Positions 1 to 8,532 of a stretch of DNA of 64,000 nucleotides are shown here, piece by piece. A program made the position numbers and the translations under genes. Every line of letters starts with the position of its first letter. Position 1 is the first letter of the stretch. Below the pieces are notes generated by a model, which was not told where the DNA came from, ran no database searches, and worked only from the letters and a program-made list of their open reading frames with translations. Source of the DNA: Posidoniimonas polymericola (GTDB taxonomy: Bacteria; Planctomycetota; Planctomycetia; Pirellulales; Lacipirellulaceae); NCBI RefSeq assembly GCF_007859935.1, contig NZ_SJPO01000001.1, positions 868,001-932,000 on the forward strand. Direction: 5' to 3'.

Positions 1-573
1 GCGACCGCCAGCAGGCGACGCACAAGAACCACGTCTGGGCGTGGGACGACCTTGCATGGGACGCAGCTGAAGTGGCTGTCGATCGTCGATGAGCACACGC
101 GGGAGTGCCTGACTCTCAAGTGCGATCGGAGCATCACGAGCGAGGACGTCATCGACACGCTGGCGGAGCTGTTCGCGATGCGGGGCGTGCCCGCGCACAT
201 CCGCTCGGACAACGGCCCGGAGTTCACCGCCAACGCGATCCAGCGCTGGCTCGAGCAGCTGGATGTCGGCGTGCTGTACATCGAGCCGGGCAGCCCGTGG
301 CAGAACGGCTACGCGGAGAGCTTCCACAGCCGCCTGCGTGACGAGTTCCTGGCCGTCGAAGAGTTCGAGACCATGGTCGCAGCGAGGAAGCTCACGGCCG
401 CCTGGCGAGACGACTACAACCACTACCGGCCGCACAGCTCATTGGGCTACCAGACCCCGGCCGAGTACGCGGCGAGCAGCCCCCACTCCGCTCCGGAGCT
501 TGCTTCGGCTACGCCTCAGCAAGCTCCTCCGCTGCGCGGGGGCTGCCAGATTAACCAACCCGTACCTTCATAA
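1..573 (+). pseudogene. IS3-family transposase OrfB, 5' cut by the window and frameshifted
   Basis: From about position 58 the frame encodes the C-terminal half of an IS3-type DDE integrase: LKWLSIVDEHTREC, the second catalytic Asp in RSDNGPEF (about nt 205-225), the catalytic Glu in NGYAESFHS (about nt 305-330), and the end motif YNHYRPHSSLGY. The first 50 bases encode the upstream part (HKNHVWAWDD, with the first catalytic Asp) in a different frame. About six to eight codons that normally lie between WAWD and LKWL are missing. I read this as a small deletion that shifted the frame, so the transposase is probably inactive unless programmed frameshifting is involved, which is not usual at this place. 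Confidence 0.8.
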
Positions 574-602
574 CGGGTGGTACAGGAAATCGATGCTGGT
601 CA
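1..602 (+). mobile_element. IS3-family insertion sequence, right-hand part only
   Basis: The window opens inside an insertion sequence. The transposase reading frame ends at 573, and a short non-coding tail runs to about 602, where the sequence TGGTCA resembles the inner end of IS3-family terminal repeats (many end in GCAGGTCA). The left end lies outside the window, so neither the matching inverted repeat nor a target duplication can be checked. The exact right boundary is my inference; the IS3 identity of the coding part is firm. Confidence 0.5.
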
Positions 603-1105
603 GGAGGTCGGTTCTCGTGCGTATAGGCCCAACGCGCCCGGCTCATCCGCCGCGCAATTGACTATTACGCAGGGAGAGTAGCCGCAGTCATTCCCAATGA
701 CACTCCTGCACGGTGGGCACGCGCCGGCGTGGGACTCATCGGTGGCGCTTGGTGCACGGAGAAGGTAGTGAATTGCGGCCACGGCTTGATGCGTCTGGAT
801 TCGGAATCGGTCGATTCTCCAGTCGACTTCGTTTCCGTGGACGTGTGCTAGGTGTGGAGTTTGGTAGGCTGAGGCCCCCAGCCAGCGACGTGGGCAGCAG
901 GACCGCTGGTCTTGCAATGCAGTCGCTTGGAAAGTTGCGTCGCTGCTAGTGCGTCGCGGCGGGTTAAAGCCCTAGAGTTCCTTGGTCTGAACGCCTCATG
1001 CGGTTGGCGATCTCTTGACAGCTGGTAGGGGCCGGGGCGTGTGATTAGTATGGGTCGGGGATCCGACGCAGTCTCAGCCGATTAACCCGCCCTTCGATTT
1101 CCGCG
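603..1105. other. Non-coding stretch, nothing recognised
   Basis: Between the IS end and the small zinc-ribbon frame I see no open frame with convincing codon use or protein similarity, and no clear RNA or repeat. Short frames here look like chance. Confidence 0.5.
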
Positions 1106-1261
1106 ATGAAAATCCTGTCACAATTCTGGACGATGCTCCGCGGGCCCTGGCTGAGAGAGACGCACGTCACCCTGAACGGCTACTGCGAGCAGTGCGGCGG
1201 GACCACGCTGCTGCGTTCTGAACGCTCTGGCCGTATCACTTGCCCCCAGTGTCGCGACTGA
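1106..1261 (+). CDS. Small zinc-ribbon protein (51 aa), function unknown
   Basis: An ATG frame of 51 codons ends at TGA 1259-1261. It encodes two CxxC knuckles, CEQC at residues 27-30 and CPQC at 46-49, spaced as in a rubredoxin-like or zinc-ribbon fold, with an amphipathic N-terminal segment (MKILSQFWTMLRGPWL). Two regularly placed CxxC pairs in so short a frame are unlikely by chance. No Shine-Dalgarno is visible upstream, and the neighbours give no hint of function. It could act as a small DNA-, RNA- or protein-binding factor, but this is not shown by the sequence. It stands alone, upstream of a convergent small secreted-protein gene. Confidence 0.5.
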   Translation: MKILSQFWTMLRGPWLRETHVTLNGYCEQCGGTTLLRSERSGRITCPQCRD

Positions 1262-1405
1262 TTCGAGGCCCGCGACTGAGTCGGGGTTTCGGACGACGCG
1301 GACCCTGCGAGCGCCGTGGCGCGACACCGACTGCGCACCACGCCCGGTGAAGTCGCGAGGTCGATCGAACCTTCGCGGACCTTCGCGCGCAGGGACGCCT
1401 TGCGT

Positions 1406-1810
1406 CTAACGCCGGCGCTGGCGAGTGATCTGGGGGGCAGGGTAGAAGTGGGAGTAGTTCTGGTAGGTACCCGATGCACTCGGGACCATGAACCCGGCAG
1501 CGGTTCCAGTCACTGGTGTTTGGGGCTGCAAAAACCGCTGTTCGATCTCCGCGTTCTCTAGCGTCTGGCGCCTCGCGAAGTCTTGCACTTGGCGGTTGAA
1601 TTCAATCTGCCGCTGCTGCGGCCGCACTAGGGAGAAGTAGTTGGTCAGCGCCCCGCCGTTTGGTCTCAGGAGGTTGAGGTACGGGCTGGTCGTTGGGGTC
1701 GCGGGTTGGTACCGCGGGACTGACTGTCCGCCGATCTGCGCAGACGCGTCGGAGCAGCAAACCGTTAGCCCGATCGCGGTCGTTAAGGCTGCTAGCAATG
1801 TCTTCTGCAC
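1406..1810 (-). CDS. Small secreted protein of unknown function (134 aa)
   Basis: The GTG start at 1810 is preceded by GGAG about seven bases upstream. Residues 1-24 form a Sec signal peptide (MQKTLLAALTTAIGLTV, then CCSDASA before the likely cleavage site). The mature part has the stretch YLNLLRPNGGALTNYFSLVRP, followed by a charged, helix-prone segment (residues 68-93) and a Ser/Tyr-rich tail ending in RQRRR. I recall short planctomycete exported proteins with the same LLRP...YYSLVRP pattern, but no function is known to me. It is divergently arranged to the Wza-like gene, with about 240 bases between them that must hold both promoters. Confidence 0.65.
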   Translation of the reverse strand: MQKTLLAALTTAIGLTVCCSDASAQIGGQSVPRYQPATPTTSPYLNLLRPNGGALTNYFSLVRPQQRQIEFNRQVQDFARRQTLENAEIEQRFLQPQTPVTGTAAGFMVPSASGTYQNYSHFYPAPQITRQRRR

Positions 1811-2046
1811 GTTGGTTCTCCGTTAAGTGTCGCGCTGCAATTGTCGGTCGTGGCGCGCCCGCGACGCTAGCACTGCGTGCGTCAAGCTTCGCCACGAACT
1901 GTCTAAGTTTTCGGCAGATTGGCGGGGAAATCGTTCAGGATTTTACCCTGTTTGTCGATTCTACCAGGGCGCCCAGTGCTAAGCCAAATCCTCATTGTAC
2001 CGAATGTGTCGCTCTAACCGCTGAGTACCCGTCGGCGAAAGTACCC

Positions 2047-3129
2047 ATGACAAACCGCTCGAAACACGTGTCGAACCTGGTCGTCTTGTCACTGCTGGTC
2101 ACTTGTTGTGGGTGCCACGTTATACGCTGGAAGACGCCGGAGCCGCTGCCGCCTTGCGGCGTCCCAGCGTCTATCCCGAAGGAACTGTCGAAGGCAAGCC
2201 TTCCCGAATACGTGATTGAGCCGCCCGATGTCTTGACGGTCTCCGCGGTCGACCTTGTTCCGCGTCAGCCCTACCGTCTGCGTCCGCTCGACACCGTGCA
2301 GATCCAAGCGTCAGGCGTGCCGGAGGATACACCGCTCGGCGGCGCGCCGCAGGGCTACACCATTGGTTTCGACGGCACGATCGTTGTGGGCTTCGACTAC
2401 GACAAGGTCGGCGAGGAGTACCACCCGATTCAGGCAGCCGGCCTCACGCTCGCTGAGCTCCGCGCAGAGCTAGAGCAACGGGCCCGAAGCGTGGCCCGGG
2501 CCCCGCAGGTCTGGGTTACGCTTGTAAGCATCGCGTCGCAGCAAGACGTCGCCGGCGAGCACCTCGTGGCGCCGGACGGGAAGGTGACGCTGGGGGCGTA
2601 CGGACGGGTCTGTGTGGTCGGGATGACAATTCCAGAAGCTCGCGCCGCGATCGAAGCGCACCTGATGCCACACTTCGAGAACCCGAAGGTTTCCGTCGAC
2701 GTGTTCGGGTTCAACAGCAAGGTCTATTACGTGGTTACCCAGGGCGCCGGGCTGGGGGACGGAGTCTTTAGGCTCCCGGTGAAAGGGTCCGAAACGGTCC
2801 TCGACGCCGTGGCGGAGCTGCAGGGGCTGACCGCAACGTCGTCGCTGCGGATGTGGGTCGCCAGGCCTGGCTTCAACCAGTCTGGCGGCGACCAGGTGAT
2901 GCCAGTCGACTGGCTCGGGATCACCCAACGCGGCGACGTCCGCACCAACTACCAACTGATGCCCGGTGACCGACTCTACGTGGCCGAAGACAAGCTCGTC
3001 TCCTTCGATACGCGACTCGCAAAGATCTTCTCGCCTGTCGAACGGATCTTCGGCGTCACCCTGCTTGGCACTCAGACCGGCAACTCCATGGCGACCTACG
3101 GCTCGCTCCAAGGCGGCATCGTTCGCTAA
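2047..3129 (+). CDS. Polysaccharide export outer-membrane protein, Wza-like
   Basis: A 360-residue protein that would form the outer-membrane exit channel for the exopolysaccharide. Residues 1-23 are a lipoprotein-type leader; candidate acylated Cys residues are 20, 21 and 23, although the lipobox is not perfect. A polysaccharide-export domain follows (EPPDVLTV and YRLRPLDTVQI about 57-85, then the beta-strand part YTIGFDGTIVV), followed by SLBB-type beta-grasp repeats (LVAPDGKVTLGAYGRV about 176-191; YYVVTQGAG about 233) and the end motif YQLMPGDRLYV. I chose ATG 2047, although the open frame reaches back to 1693, because the leader starts here. It is followed by a lipoprotein gene and stands near the rfb genes and the ABC exporter, which fits an EPS role. 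Confidence 0.85.
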   Translation: MTNRSKHVSNLVVLSLLVTCCGCHVIRWKTPEPLPPCGVPASIPKELSKASLPEYVIEPPDVLTVSAVDLVPRQPYRLRPLDTVQIQASGVPEDTPLGGAPQGYTIGFDGTIVVGFDYDKVGEEYHPIQAAGLTLAELRAELEQRARSVARAPQVWVTLVSIASQQDVAGEHLVAPDGKVTLGAYGRVCVVGMTIPEARAAIEAHLMPHFENPKVSVDVFGFNSKVYYVVTQGAGLGDGVFRLPVKGSETVLDAVAELQGLTATSSLRMWVARPGFNQSGGDQVMPVDWLGITQRGDVRTNYQLMPGDRLYVAEDKLVSFDTRLAKIFSPVERIFGVTLLGTQTGNSMATYGSLQGGIVR

Positions 3130-3197
3130 GACGCAAACAACTTCCCCGACCACGCTACCCACACTCAACGCGACGACTCTAACCCACGGACCCTTCC

Positions 3198-3767
3198 ATG
3201 CAATTCAGTAGCCGCGCGAGCGCCATGAGGCTGGTGATAGTTGCGACCCTGGGCCTCCCCCTGACCGGCTGCGCCTACTGGCGCGCCGAGTGTGAGTGCC
3301 CGACCGATATCCGATACACCTACGATGTTTGCGGGCACGAGGCCGTGCGCTGCGGCCCGTGCGGCGTCGATCGCTGCTGCTACGGCTACAAGCCAACGCA
3401 TTGGCGTTGCCTTAACTGCCCGTGCACCCACCCTAGCCCTTGCCCATGCAACGAGGTCTACGAGATCGAGTACCCGAGTGCGGCCGCGGTTCCTACCGCG
3501 GCGTCCTTCGACGCTGATCGATCGATCGCGGACCTCCCACGGCGACTGCCGCGGGTCGAGGAGCTCCCTGCCGCTGATTCGGGCCGCTTCAACGTTGCCC
3601 CACAATCGCCGCCGAACTACGGCGGGGTATTCGACTTGGCTCCTGCGACGGAGCAGCCCGAGGCCGCGGAGAGCGACACCGGGGCGGGTCACGAAATTCT
3701 GTTGAAAACGCAGTACATCCCGCCGCCATTGGTGGCACAGTCCGACACCCCGCAATTTCTCTACTAG
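3198..3767 (+). CDS. Cys-rich lipoprotein, function unknown (189 aa)
   Basis: The N-terminus is a typical lipoprotein signal: hydrophobic LVIVATLGLPLTGC with the lipobox LTGC and acylated Cys at residue 25. Residues 31-87 are rich in cysteine, with many Cys in Cxx(x)C or CC spacing (for example CGPCGVDRCC and CPCTHPSPCPC). This suggests several disulfides or metal sites in an exported domain. The rest (about 95-189) is Pro/Ala/Glu-rich and probably unstructured. It lies 68 bases after the Wza-like gene on the same strand and is probably co-transcribed. A structural or assembly role in the envelope part of the EPS machinery is only an inference from position. Confidence 0.7.
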   Translation: MQFSSRASAMRLVIVATLGLPLTGCAYWRAECECPTDIRYTYDVCGHEAVRCGPCGVDRCCYGYKPTHWRCLNCPCTHPSPCPCNEVYEIEYPSAAAVPTAASFDADRSIADLPRRLPRVEELPAADSGRFNVAPQSPPNYGGVFDLAPATEQPEAAESDTGAGHEILLKTQYIPPPLVAQSDTPQFLY

Positions 3768-3797
3768 TCGATGAAATCGAGAGCGGCGCGCCGCGCG

Positions 3798-4190
3798 TCA
3801 CGCGTGGATGATACTGTCCACTGCTTGGGCCGGCCTAGCGATGCAGACCCGATCTCCGACGACAACAATCGGCCGTTGCAGCAACATCGGGTGTTCCGCG
3901 ATCATCGAGAAGAGCACCTCAGGGTCGCTTGATGGCTGCAGATTCAGTCGGCGAAATTCCGCGGGGCGGATCAGGCTGCTCGGTGAGACGCCAAGCTTCC
4001 ACGCCAACTCCTTCAGCCAGTCGATGCTAGGAGGGTGTTGGACGTAGTCCCACACGTGTGGTTGCAGCCCCTTCTTGTAGAGGTAGTCGAGGGCCTCGCG
4101 GCTCTTTGAGCAGTCGGAGTTGTGAAGGATTGTGACCTGTACGTCCACGCTTGTCGGGCTCGTGGGGGATTCGATCGCTCGCCGTTGCAC
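3798..4190 (-). CDS. ArsC/Spx-family thioredoxin-fold protein (arsenate reductase-like)
   Basis: The protein has the N-terminal active-site motif HNSDCSKSREAL (Cys about residue 27), a central SPSSLIRPAEF segment that matches the ArsC helix region, and the C-terminal RPIVVVGDRVCIARP motif with the conserved Arg. Arsenate reductases of this glutaredoxin-dependent type use the single Cys to form a Cys-arsenate. Spx-like relatives have other roles, and no ars genes are nearby, so substrate is open. The GTG at 4190 gives 130 aa. An in-frame GTG at 4148 gives 116 aa, closer to the usual family start just before the first beta-strand; neither has a clear ribosome site. Confidence 0.75.
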   Translation of the reverse strand: MQRRAIESPTSPTSVDVQVTILHNSDCSKSREALDYLYKKGLQPHVWDYVQHPPSIDWLKELAWKLGVSPSSLIRPAEFRRLNLQPSSDPEVLFSMIAEHPMLLQRPIVVVGDRVCIARPAQAVDSIIHA

Positions 4191-4401
4191 GCTGCTGGCG
4201 GGCTGAACTTTTCAGTGTAATTCGAGTTCGCCCGGAGTCGAGCAGCACGCCTAGCGGGCGGGTGCGGTCGACGGAGATAGTAGTGGTCTCCACCGTGGAT
4301 AAGCGGACTTGCGGCTTGCTGAACCGGGGCCAGATTGCCTCAAATTGCGAAGAGAATCGCCGCCGGACGCCGGAGGTGCTCGTCCGTTGCGTCAGAGCGC
4401 A

Positions 4402-4436
4402 CTGCTGGTGTCGGGAGCTTCGGTCGCTACCAGCAG
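4402..4436 (-). terminator. Inverted repeat after the rfb operon, possible terminator
   Basis: CTGCTGGT (4402-4409) and ACCAGCAG (4429-4436) are perfect complements around a 19-base loop. The repeat lies about 20 bases after the rfbD stop, in the direction of transcription. There is no T-run, so it may be a weak or factor-dependent terminator or an mRNA 3' end protector. Confidence 0.4.
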
Positions 4437-4456
4437 CAAGCGGTAGAGGGGGCGTG

Positions 4457-5356
4457 CTAATCCGCCTCGGTTCGCGAGGCGGCTAGATACGGCCTCAGCG
4501 AGCTGCTCCAGTCGGGGCGTTTGCTACCGATCGCGGCCTCGAGTCGAGCGCCGTCGAGAACAGAATATCGCGGGCGAGCAGCGGGCGTGGGGTATTCGCT
4601 GGTGGGGATCGCTTCGAGGTCGCCCTCCAAGCCGGCGGCCTCGAACAGCGCCTTGGCGAGCCCGTGCCAGGTGGTCTGGCCGGCGGCGGTGATGTGGTAC
4701 AGCCCCTGGCCGCCCACCGATATCAGCCGCAGCAGCAGGTCGGTCAGCAGCGGCACGTAGGTGGGCGTGCAGTGCTGGTCGTTGACTACCCGCAGCGGTT
4801 TCCCCTCTCTTCCCAAGGAGAGCATCGTGTCGCAGAAGTTCCGCCCCCGCACCGGTCCGGACGGCGACGCGGTGTAGAGGCCGCAGCTCCGCGCGACGAC
4901 ATGCCGGCTGGCGAGCACGGCCGCCTGCTCGCCGGCCAGTTTGCTGTGTCCGTAGACGCTTACTGGGCCTGTCTGGTCCTGCTCGGTGTACGGTGTGGTC
5001 CGGGAGGCGTCGGCGCCAAACACGTAGTCGGTGCTGATGTGCACCAGTGGTGCCGCGTGTTCGTTGGCGAGCTGCGCGAGCGTCTCGACCGCGTCGGCGT
5101 TCGTGGCGAAGCAAGCCTTTTCGTCCGACTCGGCCTTGTCGACCGCGGTGTAGGCGGCGCAATTAATGATTAGGTCGGGCGAGATGCGGTGCAGGGCCTC
5201 GCGCACGGCGGCCGCGTCGGTCAGCCCACAGATCTCCTGGGTGAGCGGCCGGGCGAACTCCCCGAGCCGCCGTGTCACCTCGGCCCCCAATTGACCATTT
5301 GCGCCGGTGACGACTACTCGCTGGAAACCCCATGGTGGGGGGAGTGGTGGCGTCAT
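4457..5356 (-). CDS. rfbD: dTDP-4-dehydrorhamnose reductase
   Basis: Last step of dTDP-L-rhamnose synthesis: NAD(P)H-dependent reduction of dTDP-6-deoxy-L-lyxo-4-hexulose. The 299 aa match the family size. An N-terminal Rossmann motif VVVTGANGQLG (about residues 14-24) is followed by HISTDYVFG (about 106-114) and the catalytic YGHSK (Tyr and Lys about 135-139), and by the substrate-region TPTYVPLL. The gene follows rfbA by seven bases and closes a minus-strand operon rfbBC-rfbA-rfbD. The start is the ATG at 5356; the first ten residues (MTPPLPPPW) are an extension before the first beta-strand, so a slightly later start is possible. Confidence 0.92.
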   Translation of the reverse strand: MTPPLPPPWGFQRVVVTGANGQLGAEVTRRLGEFARPLTQEICGLTDAAAVREALHRISPDLIINCAAYTAVDKAESDEKACFATNADAVETLAQLANEHAAPLVHISTDYVFGADASRTTPYTEQDQTGPVSVYGHSKLAGEQAAVLASRHVVARSCGLYTASPSGPVRGRNFCDTMLSLGREGKPLRVVNDQHCTPTYVPLLTDLLLRLISVGGQGLYHITAAGQTTWHGLAKALFEAAGLEGDLEAIPTSEYPTPAARPRYSVLDGARLEAAIGSKRPDWSSSLRPYLAASRTEAD

Positions 5357-5363
5357 GGGGCTT

Positions 5364-6245
5364 TCAGAGTAGGGGCGACTTGCGCCGGAGGTCGCGTAGG
5401 TAGTCGCCGTACTTATTCTTCATCGACTCGGCGCACTCGTCGAACGCGGCGTCGGTGATGAAGCCGTTGCGCCACGCGATCTCCTCGGGGCAGGCGACCT
5501 TCAGGCCCTGCCGGCGCTCGATCACCGCAACGAACTCGGCCGCTTCCAGCAGCGAGTCGGGCGTCCCGGTATCGAGCCACGCGAAACCGCGGCTGAAGGG
5601 CTCGACTTGCAGGTCACCCCGCTGGAGGTAGCAGAGATTGAGGTCGGTGATCTCGAGTTCACCTCGCGGCGACGGAGACAGACCGGCGGCCAGCTTGCAG
5701 ACGTCGGCGTCGTAGAAGTACAGCCCCGGCACCGCGTAGTTCGAGCGTGGGGTCTTCGGCTTCTCCTCGATCGAGGTCGCCTTGCCGGACGCGTCGAAGT
5801 CGATCACGCCGTAGCGTTCTGGATCCTGCACCGGGTAGGCAAAAACCGTCGCCCCCGACTCTTGCGCAGATGCCCGCCTCAGCATCTGCTGAAAACCCTG
5901 GCCGTAGAAGATGTTGTCGCCCAGGACCAGCGCCGCGGGGCAGCCGTCGAGAAACTCCCGGCCGAGGATGAACGCTTGGGCCAGGCCGTTGGGCTCTGGC
6001 TGCACGACGTACTCGAACGTGAGACCGAAACGGGAGCCGTCTCCCAGCAGCCGCTGGAACTGAGGCGTGTCTTCGGGGGTCGAGATGATCAGGATCTCTC
6101 GCAGGCCGGCCAGCATCAGCACCGACAGCGGGTAGTAGATCATCGGCTTGTCGTAGACCGGCAGCAGCTGCTTGCTGACCGCCTGGGTCATTGGGTGCAG
6201 CCGCGAGCCAGCGCCGCCCGCCAGAATGATTCCTTTGCGTTGCAT
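5364..6245 (-). CDS. rfbA: Glucose-1-phosphate thymidylyltransferase
   Basis: First step of dTDP-L-rhamnose synthesis: glucose-1-phosphate plus dTTP gives dTDP-glucose plus pyrophosphate. The N-terminal nucleotide-binding signature [16 protein letters not shown] (residues 5-20) is followed by [16 protein letters not shown] with the catalytic Lys, then [10 protein letters not shown] (metal-binding Asp) and [15 protein letters not shown]. The length of 293 aa is standard for RmlA. It sits three bases after the rfbB-rfbC-like fusion gene and seven before rfbD, so the three are surely one transcript. All key motifs are intact. Confidence 0.95.
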   Translation of the reverse strand: MQRKGIILAGGAGSRLHPMTQAVSKQLLPVYDKPMIYYPLSVLMLAGLREILIISTPEDTPQFQRLLGDGSRFGLTFEYVVQPEPNGLAQAFILGREFLDGCPAALVLGDNIFYGQGFQQMLRRASAQESGATVFAYPVQDPERYGVIDFDASGKATSIEEKPKTPRSNYAVPGLYFYDADVCKLAAGLSPSPRGELEITDLNLCYLQRGDLQVEPFSRGFAWLDTGTPDSLLEAAEFVAVIERRQGLKVACPEEIAWRNGFITDAAFDECAESMKNKYGDYLRDLRRKSPLL

Positions 6246-6248
6246 GAC

Positions 6249-7853
6249 TCAATCGATCTTGTATGGGCTGTTCGTCTGGTCTTCGTGCCGGATCTCGTCT
6301 ACCGGTTCTGCGCGGTTCCTGCCGGCGTACAGCCGGTTGGGGCCGTTAAAGACCCAGCCGGAATGGTCGCTGACATTCTTGTAGGCGTGGACCACGCCGA
6401 CCGGCACGATCACGCCGGCCGGGTTGGACTCGCCGTACACGATCGTGGAGCAGTTGCCGTAGGTCGGCGAATCGGGACGCGAGTCCCACAGGTAGAGCTT
6501 GAAGTCGCCAGGCCCGATAAACGCGAAGTAGTCCGCCTGGTCGACGTGCTCGTGCGGGCCACGCGTGACGCCGGGCTCTGTCTGGCTGAAGTAGGCCATC
6601 ACCGGACGATTGTCCGGATCCATGTCGTCCTCCCGGAACAACTCCATCAGCCACCCCCGCGAGTCGCTGAATCGCTTGATCGGACGCGTGACGACGCCGT
6701 CGATCGGCCCGTCGGTGTAGCGGTCGGCGGCTCGCGTCTGGGGCCGCGTCGCACCATCGGTGGACGCCCCGCCGAGACCCCGCCGGCTCCGCGTCGCGTC
6801 GTTGACGGTTGACTTCAACCAGTCGCCGTTTTCAAGGTACCACCGGACCGTCTCGCGGATGCCTTGCTCGAAGGTCACCGTCGGACTCCAACCCAGCTCC
6901 GACTTGATCTTGCTGGCGTCGATCGCGTACCGGCGGTCGTGCCCCGGGCGGTCCTTCACGAAGCGGATGAGCTGCTCGGACGGGCCGTGGGGCAGGGCCG
7001 GGCAGAGCTCGTCGACCACCTTGCAGATGGTCTTCACGACATCGATGTTCTTCTGCTCGGCGTCACCACCGATGTTGTAGACCTCTCCCGGACGACCCCC
7101 GGCAAGCACCCGCAGCAGTGCGTGGCAGTGGTCCGTGACAAACAGCCAATCCCGGATGTTGAGCCCGTCGCCGTAGACCGGGATCTCTTTCCCCTCGATG
7201 GCGTTGAGCGTAACCAGCGGGATCAGTTTCTCCGGGAATTGGTACGGGCCGTAGTTGTTGGAGCAGTTGCTGATGACGGTCGGTAGACCGAACGTTTCGT
7301 GGTAGGCTCGGGCCAGGTGGTCCGACGCCGCCTTCGAGGCCGAGTAGGGCGAGTTGGGCTCGTAGCGAGAGTCCTCGGTGAAGTACCCCTCGGCTCCCAG
7401 AGACCCATAAACCTCGTCGGTAGAAACATGCAAGAACCGAAAGGCCCGCTGGTCGTCCTGCGAGAGCGACTCCCAGTACGCCTGGCACTGCTGCAGCAGC
7501 CGGGCTGTCCCCACCACGTTGGTTTGAATGAAGTCGTCCGGGCAGTCGATCGAGCGGTCGACATGCGACTCGGCAGCAAAATTGATGACGGCGCTTGGCT
7601 GGTGCTCTCGCAACAGGCTCTGCACTAGCGTCCCGTCGCCGATGTTGCCCTGCACGAATCTGTACCGGTCAGACGCTTCTAAGTCTTGTAGTGACTTGGG
7701 GTTACCGGCGTAGGTTAAGAGGTCCAGATTGACGACCGTCGCGTTGGTGGTCTCAAGCACAACCCGGACAAAGTTGGATCCAATAAAGCCTGCGCCACCG
7801 GTAATCAGCAGCACGGGAGACGCGTTGGTAGAAAGCGATGGGATCGAAGTCAC
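6249..7853 (-). CDS. rfbB: Fusion: dTDP-glucose 4,6-dehydratase plus RfbC-like cupin domain
   Basis: Residues about 12-345 are a complete RmlB: LLITGGAGFIGSNFV (NAD-binding), HVSTDEVYG, the catalytic YSASK, and SNNYGPYQFPEKLIPL. It dehydrates dTDP-glucose to the 4-keto-6-deoxy sugar. After a Thr/Arg-rich linker (about 350-385), residues about 390-534 form an RmlC-like cupin (dTDP-4-keto-6-deoxyglucose 3,5-epimerase family): TRGPHEHVDQADY, SPTYG and VPVGVVHAYKNVS. Normally these are separate proteins. In the cupin part the two His are kept, but the Lys and Tyr expected in true RmlC appear replaced (Asp in DQADYF, Phe in WVFN), so epimerase activity is not certain. First gene of the rfb operon. 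The start is ATG 7853. Confidence 0.9.
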   Translation of the reverse strand: MTSIPSLSTNASPVLLITGGAGFIGSNFVRVVLETTNATVVNLDLLTYAGNPKSLQDLEASDRYRFVQGNIGDGTLVQSLLREHQPSAVINFAAESHVDRSIDCPDDFIQTNVVGTARLLQQCQAYWESLSQDDQRAFRFLHVSTDEVYGSLGAEGYFTEDSRYEPNSPYSASKAASDHLARAYHETFGLPTVISNCSNNYGPYQFPEKLIPLVTLNAIEGKEIPVYGDGLNIRDWLFVTDHCHALLRVLAGGRPGEVYNIGGDAEQKNIDVVKTICKVVDELCPALPHGPSEQLIRFVKDRPGHDRRYAIDASKIKSELGWSPTVTFEQGIRETVRWYLENGDWLKSTVNDATRSRRGLGGASTDGATRPQTRAADRYTDGPIDGVVTRPIKRFSDSRGWLMELFREDDMDPDNRPVMAYFSQTEPGVTRGPHEHVDQADYFAFIGPGDFKLYLWDSRPDSPTYGNCSTIVYGESNPAGVIVPVGVVHAYKNVSDHSGWVFNGPNRLYAGRNRAEPVDEIRHEDQTNSPYKID

Positions 7854-8532
7854 TAGTGGAAACCTACTGTCGTGGGGCGCATGGAGCTCAGCCTATGCTG
7901 ATGTGCGGTTTCAGCACCGTCAATGCTCGAGCTCTCGTTGGCCTAAAAAATGCTGGCTCCGCGAGAATTATCGGTTTGGAATAATTATCGTGAAAAATGG
8001 AACAGGGATAGTTGACTACTTGGCCTCATAGGTAGACGATGTTGGGCGACGCTGACTGAGCTTCGTCGGGAACGCTTCTGCGTGCCGCTCGTAGCTCAGT
8101 ACCCGCGACGCAGGCTTGTGAGAACTTCGCGAGGCTAAGCTTTGCTGAGAGATTGCTCGCTCACATGGAGAGCACGTGCGTCGGCTGTCGGTTGGAACCG
8201 CAAGGCGAATAAATAATTACTCGTAGAACGCACACCACTGATTTCTTCACCCAGAGTATCTCGCACCTTATAGCAGGTTGAACTGACGGATTCGGTGGAC
8301 GGGCGTGTATCCCGTCCACCAATTCTAACTCGCAGCAAACCTGTTCCCACCTTTTTCCAACCACTCTCTTCCCGCCGCCTCGGGTAGAGGGTCACGTTCC
8401 TAGCCCGCCCCCGGAAACCTTCACGCTAAGGTCCTGCGCGAGTGGGCCAGGCTCCCCGCGTGGCCTCGGCTTTCTGGTGCATGCGCGGTCTCCGAGAATC
8501 TGCTTGGAGGCGGCGACGCCAGCGGTGACAGA
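7854..8532. other. Divergent intergenic region between the rfb operon and the sigma-54 activator
   Basis: About 680 bases with no convincing gene. An AT-richer part (about 7945-8025) close to the rfb start is the best place for the rfb promoter. I found no clean -24/-12 element for either flanking gene. The short frames here have poor composition. Confidence 0.5.

Noticed and set aside
8332..8350. Minus-strand TGGGAACAGGTTTGC with sigma-54-like GG-N10-GC spacing, upstream of the rfb operon
   Set aside because: The -24 box differs from TGGCAC at two bases, and it lies almost 500 bases from the rfb start.
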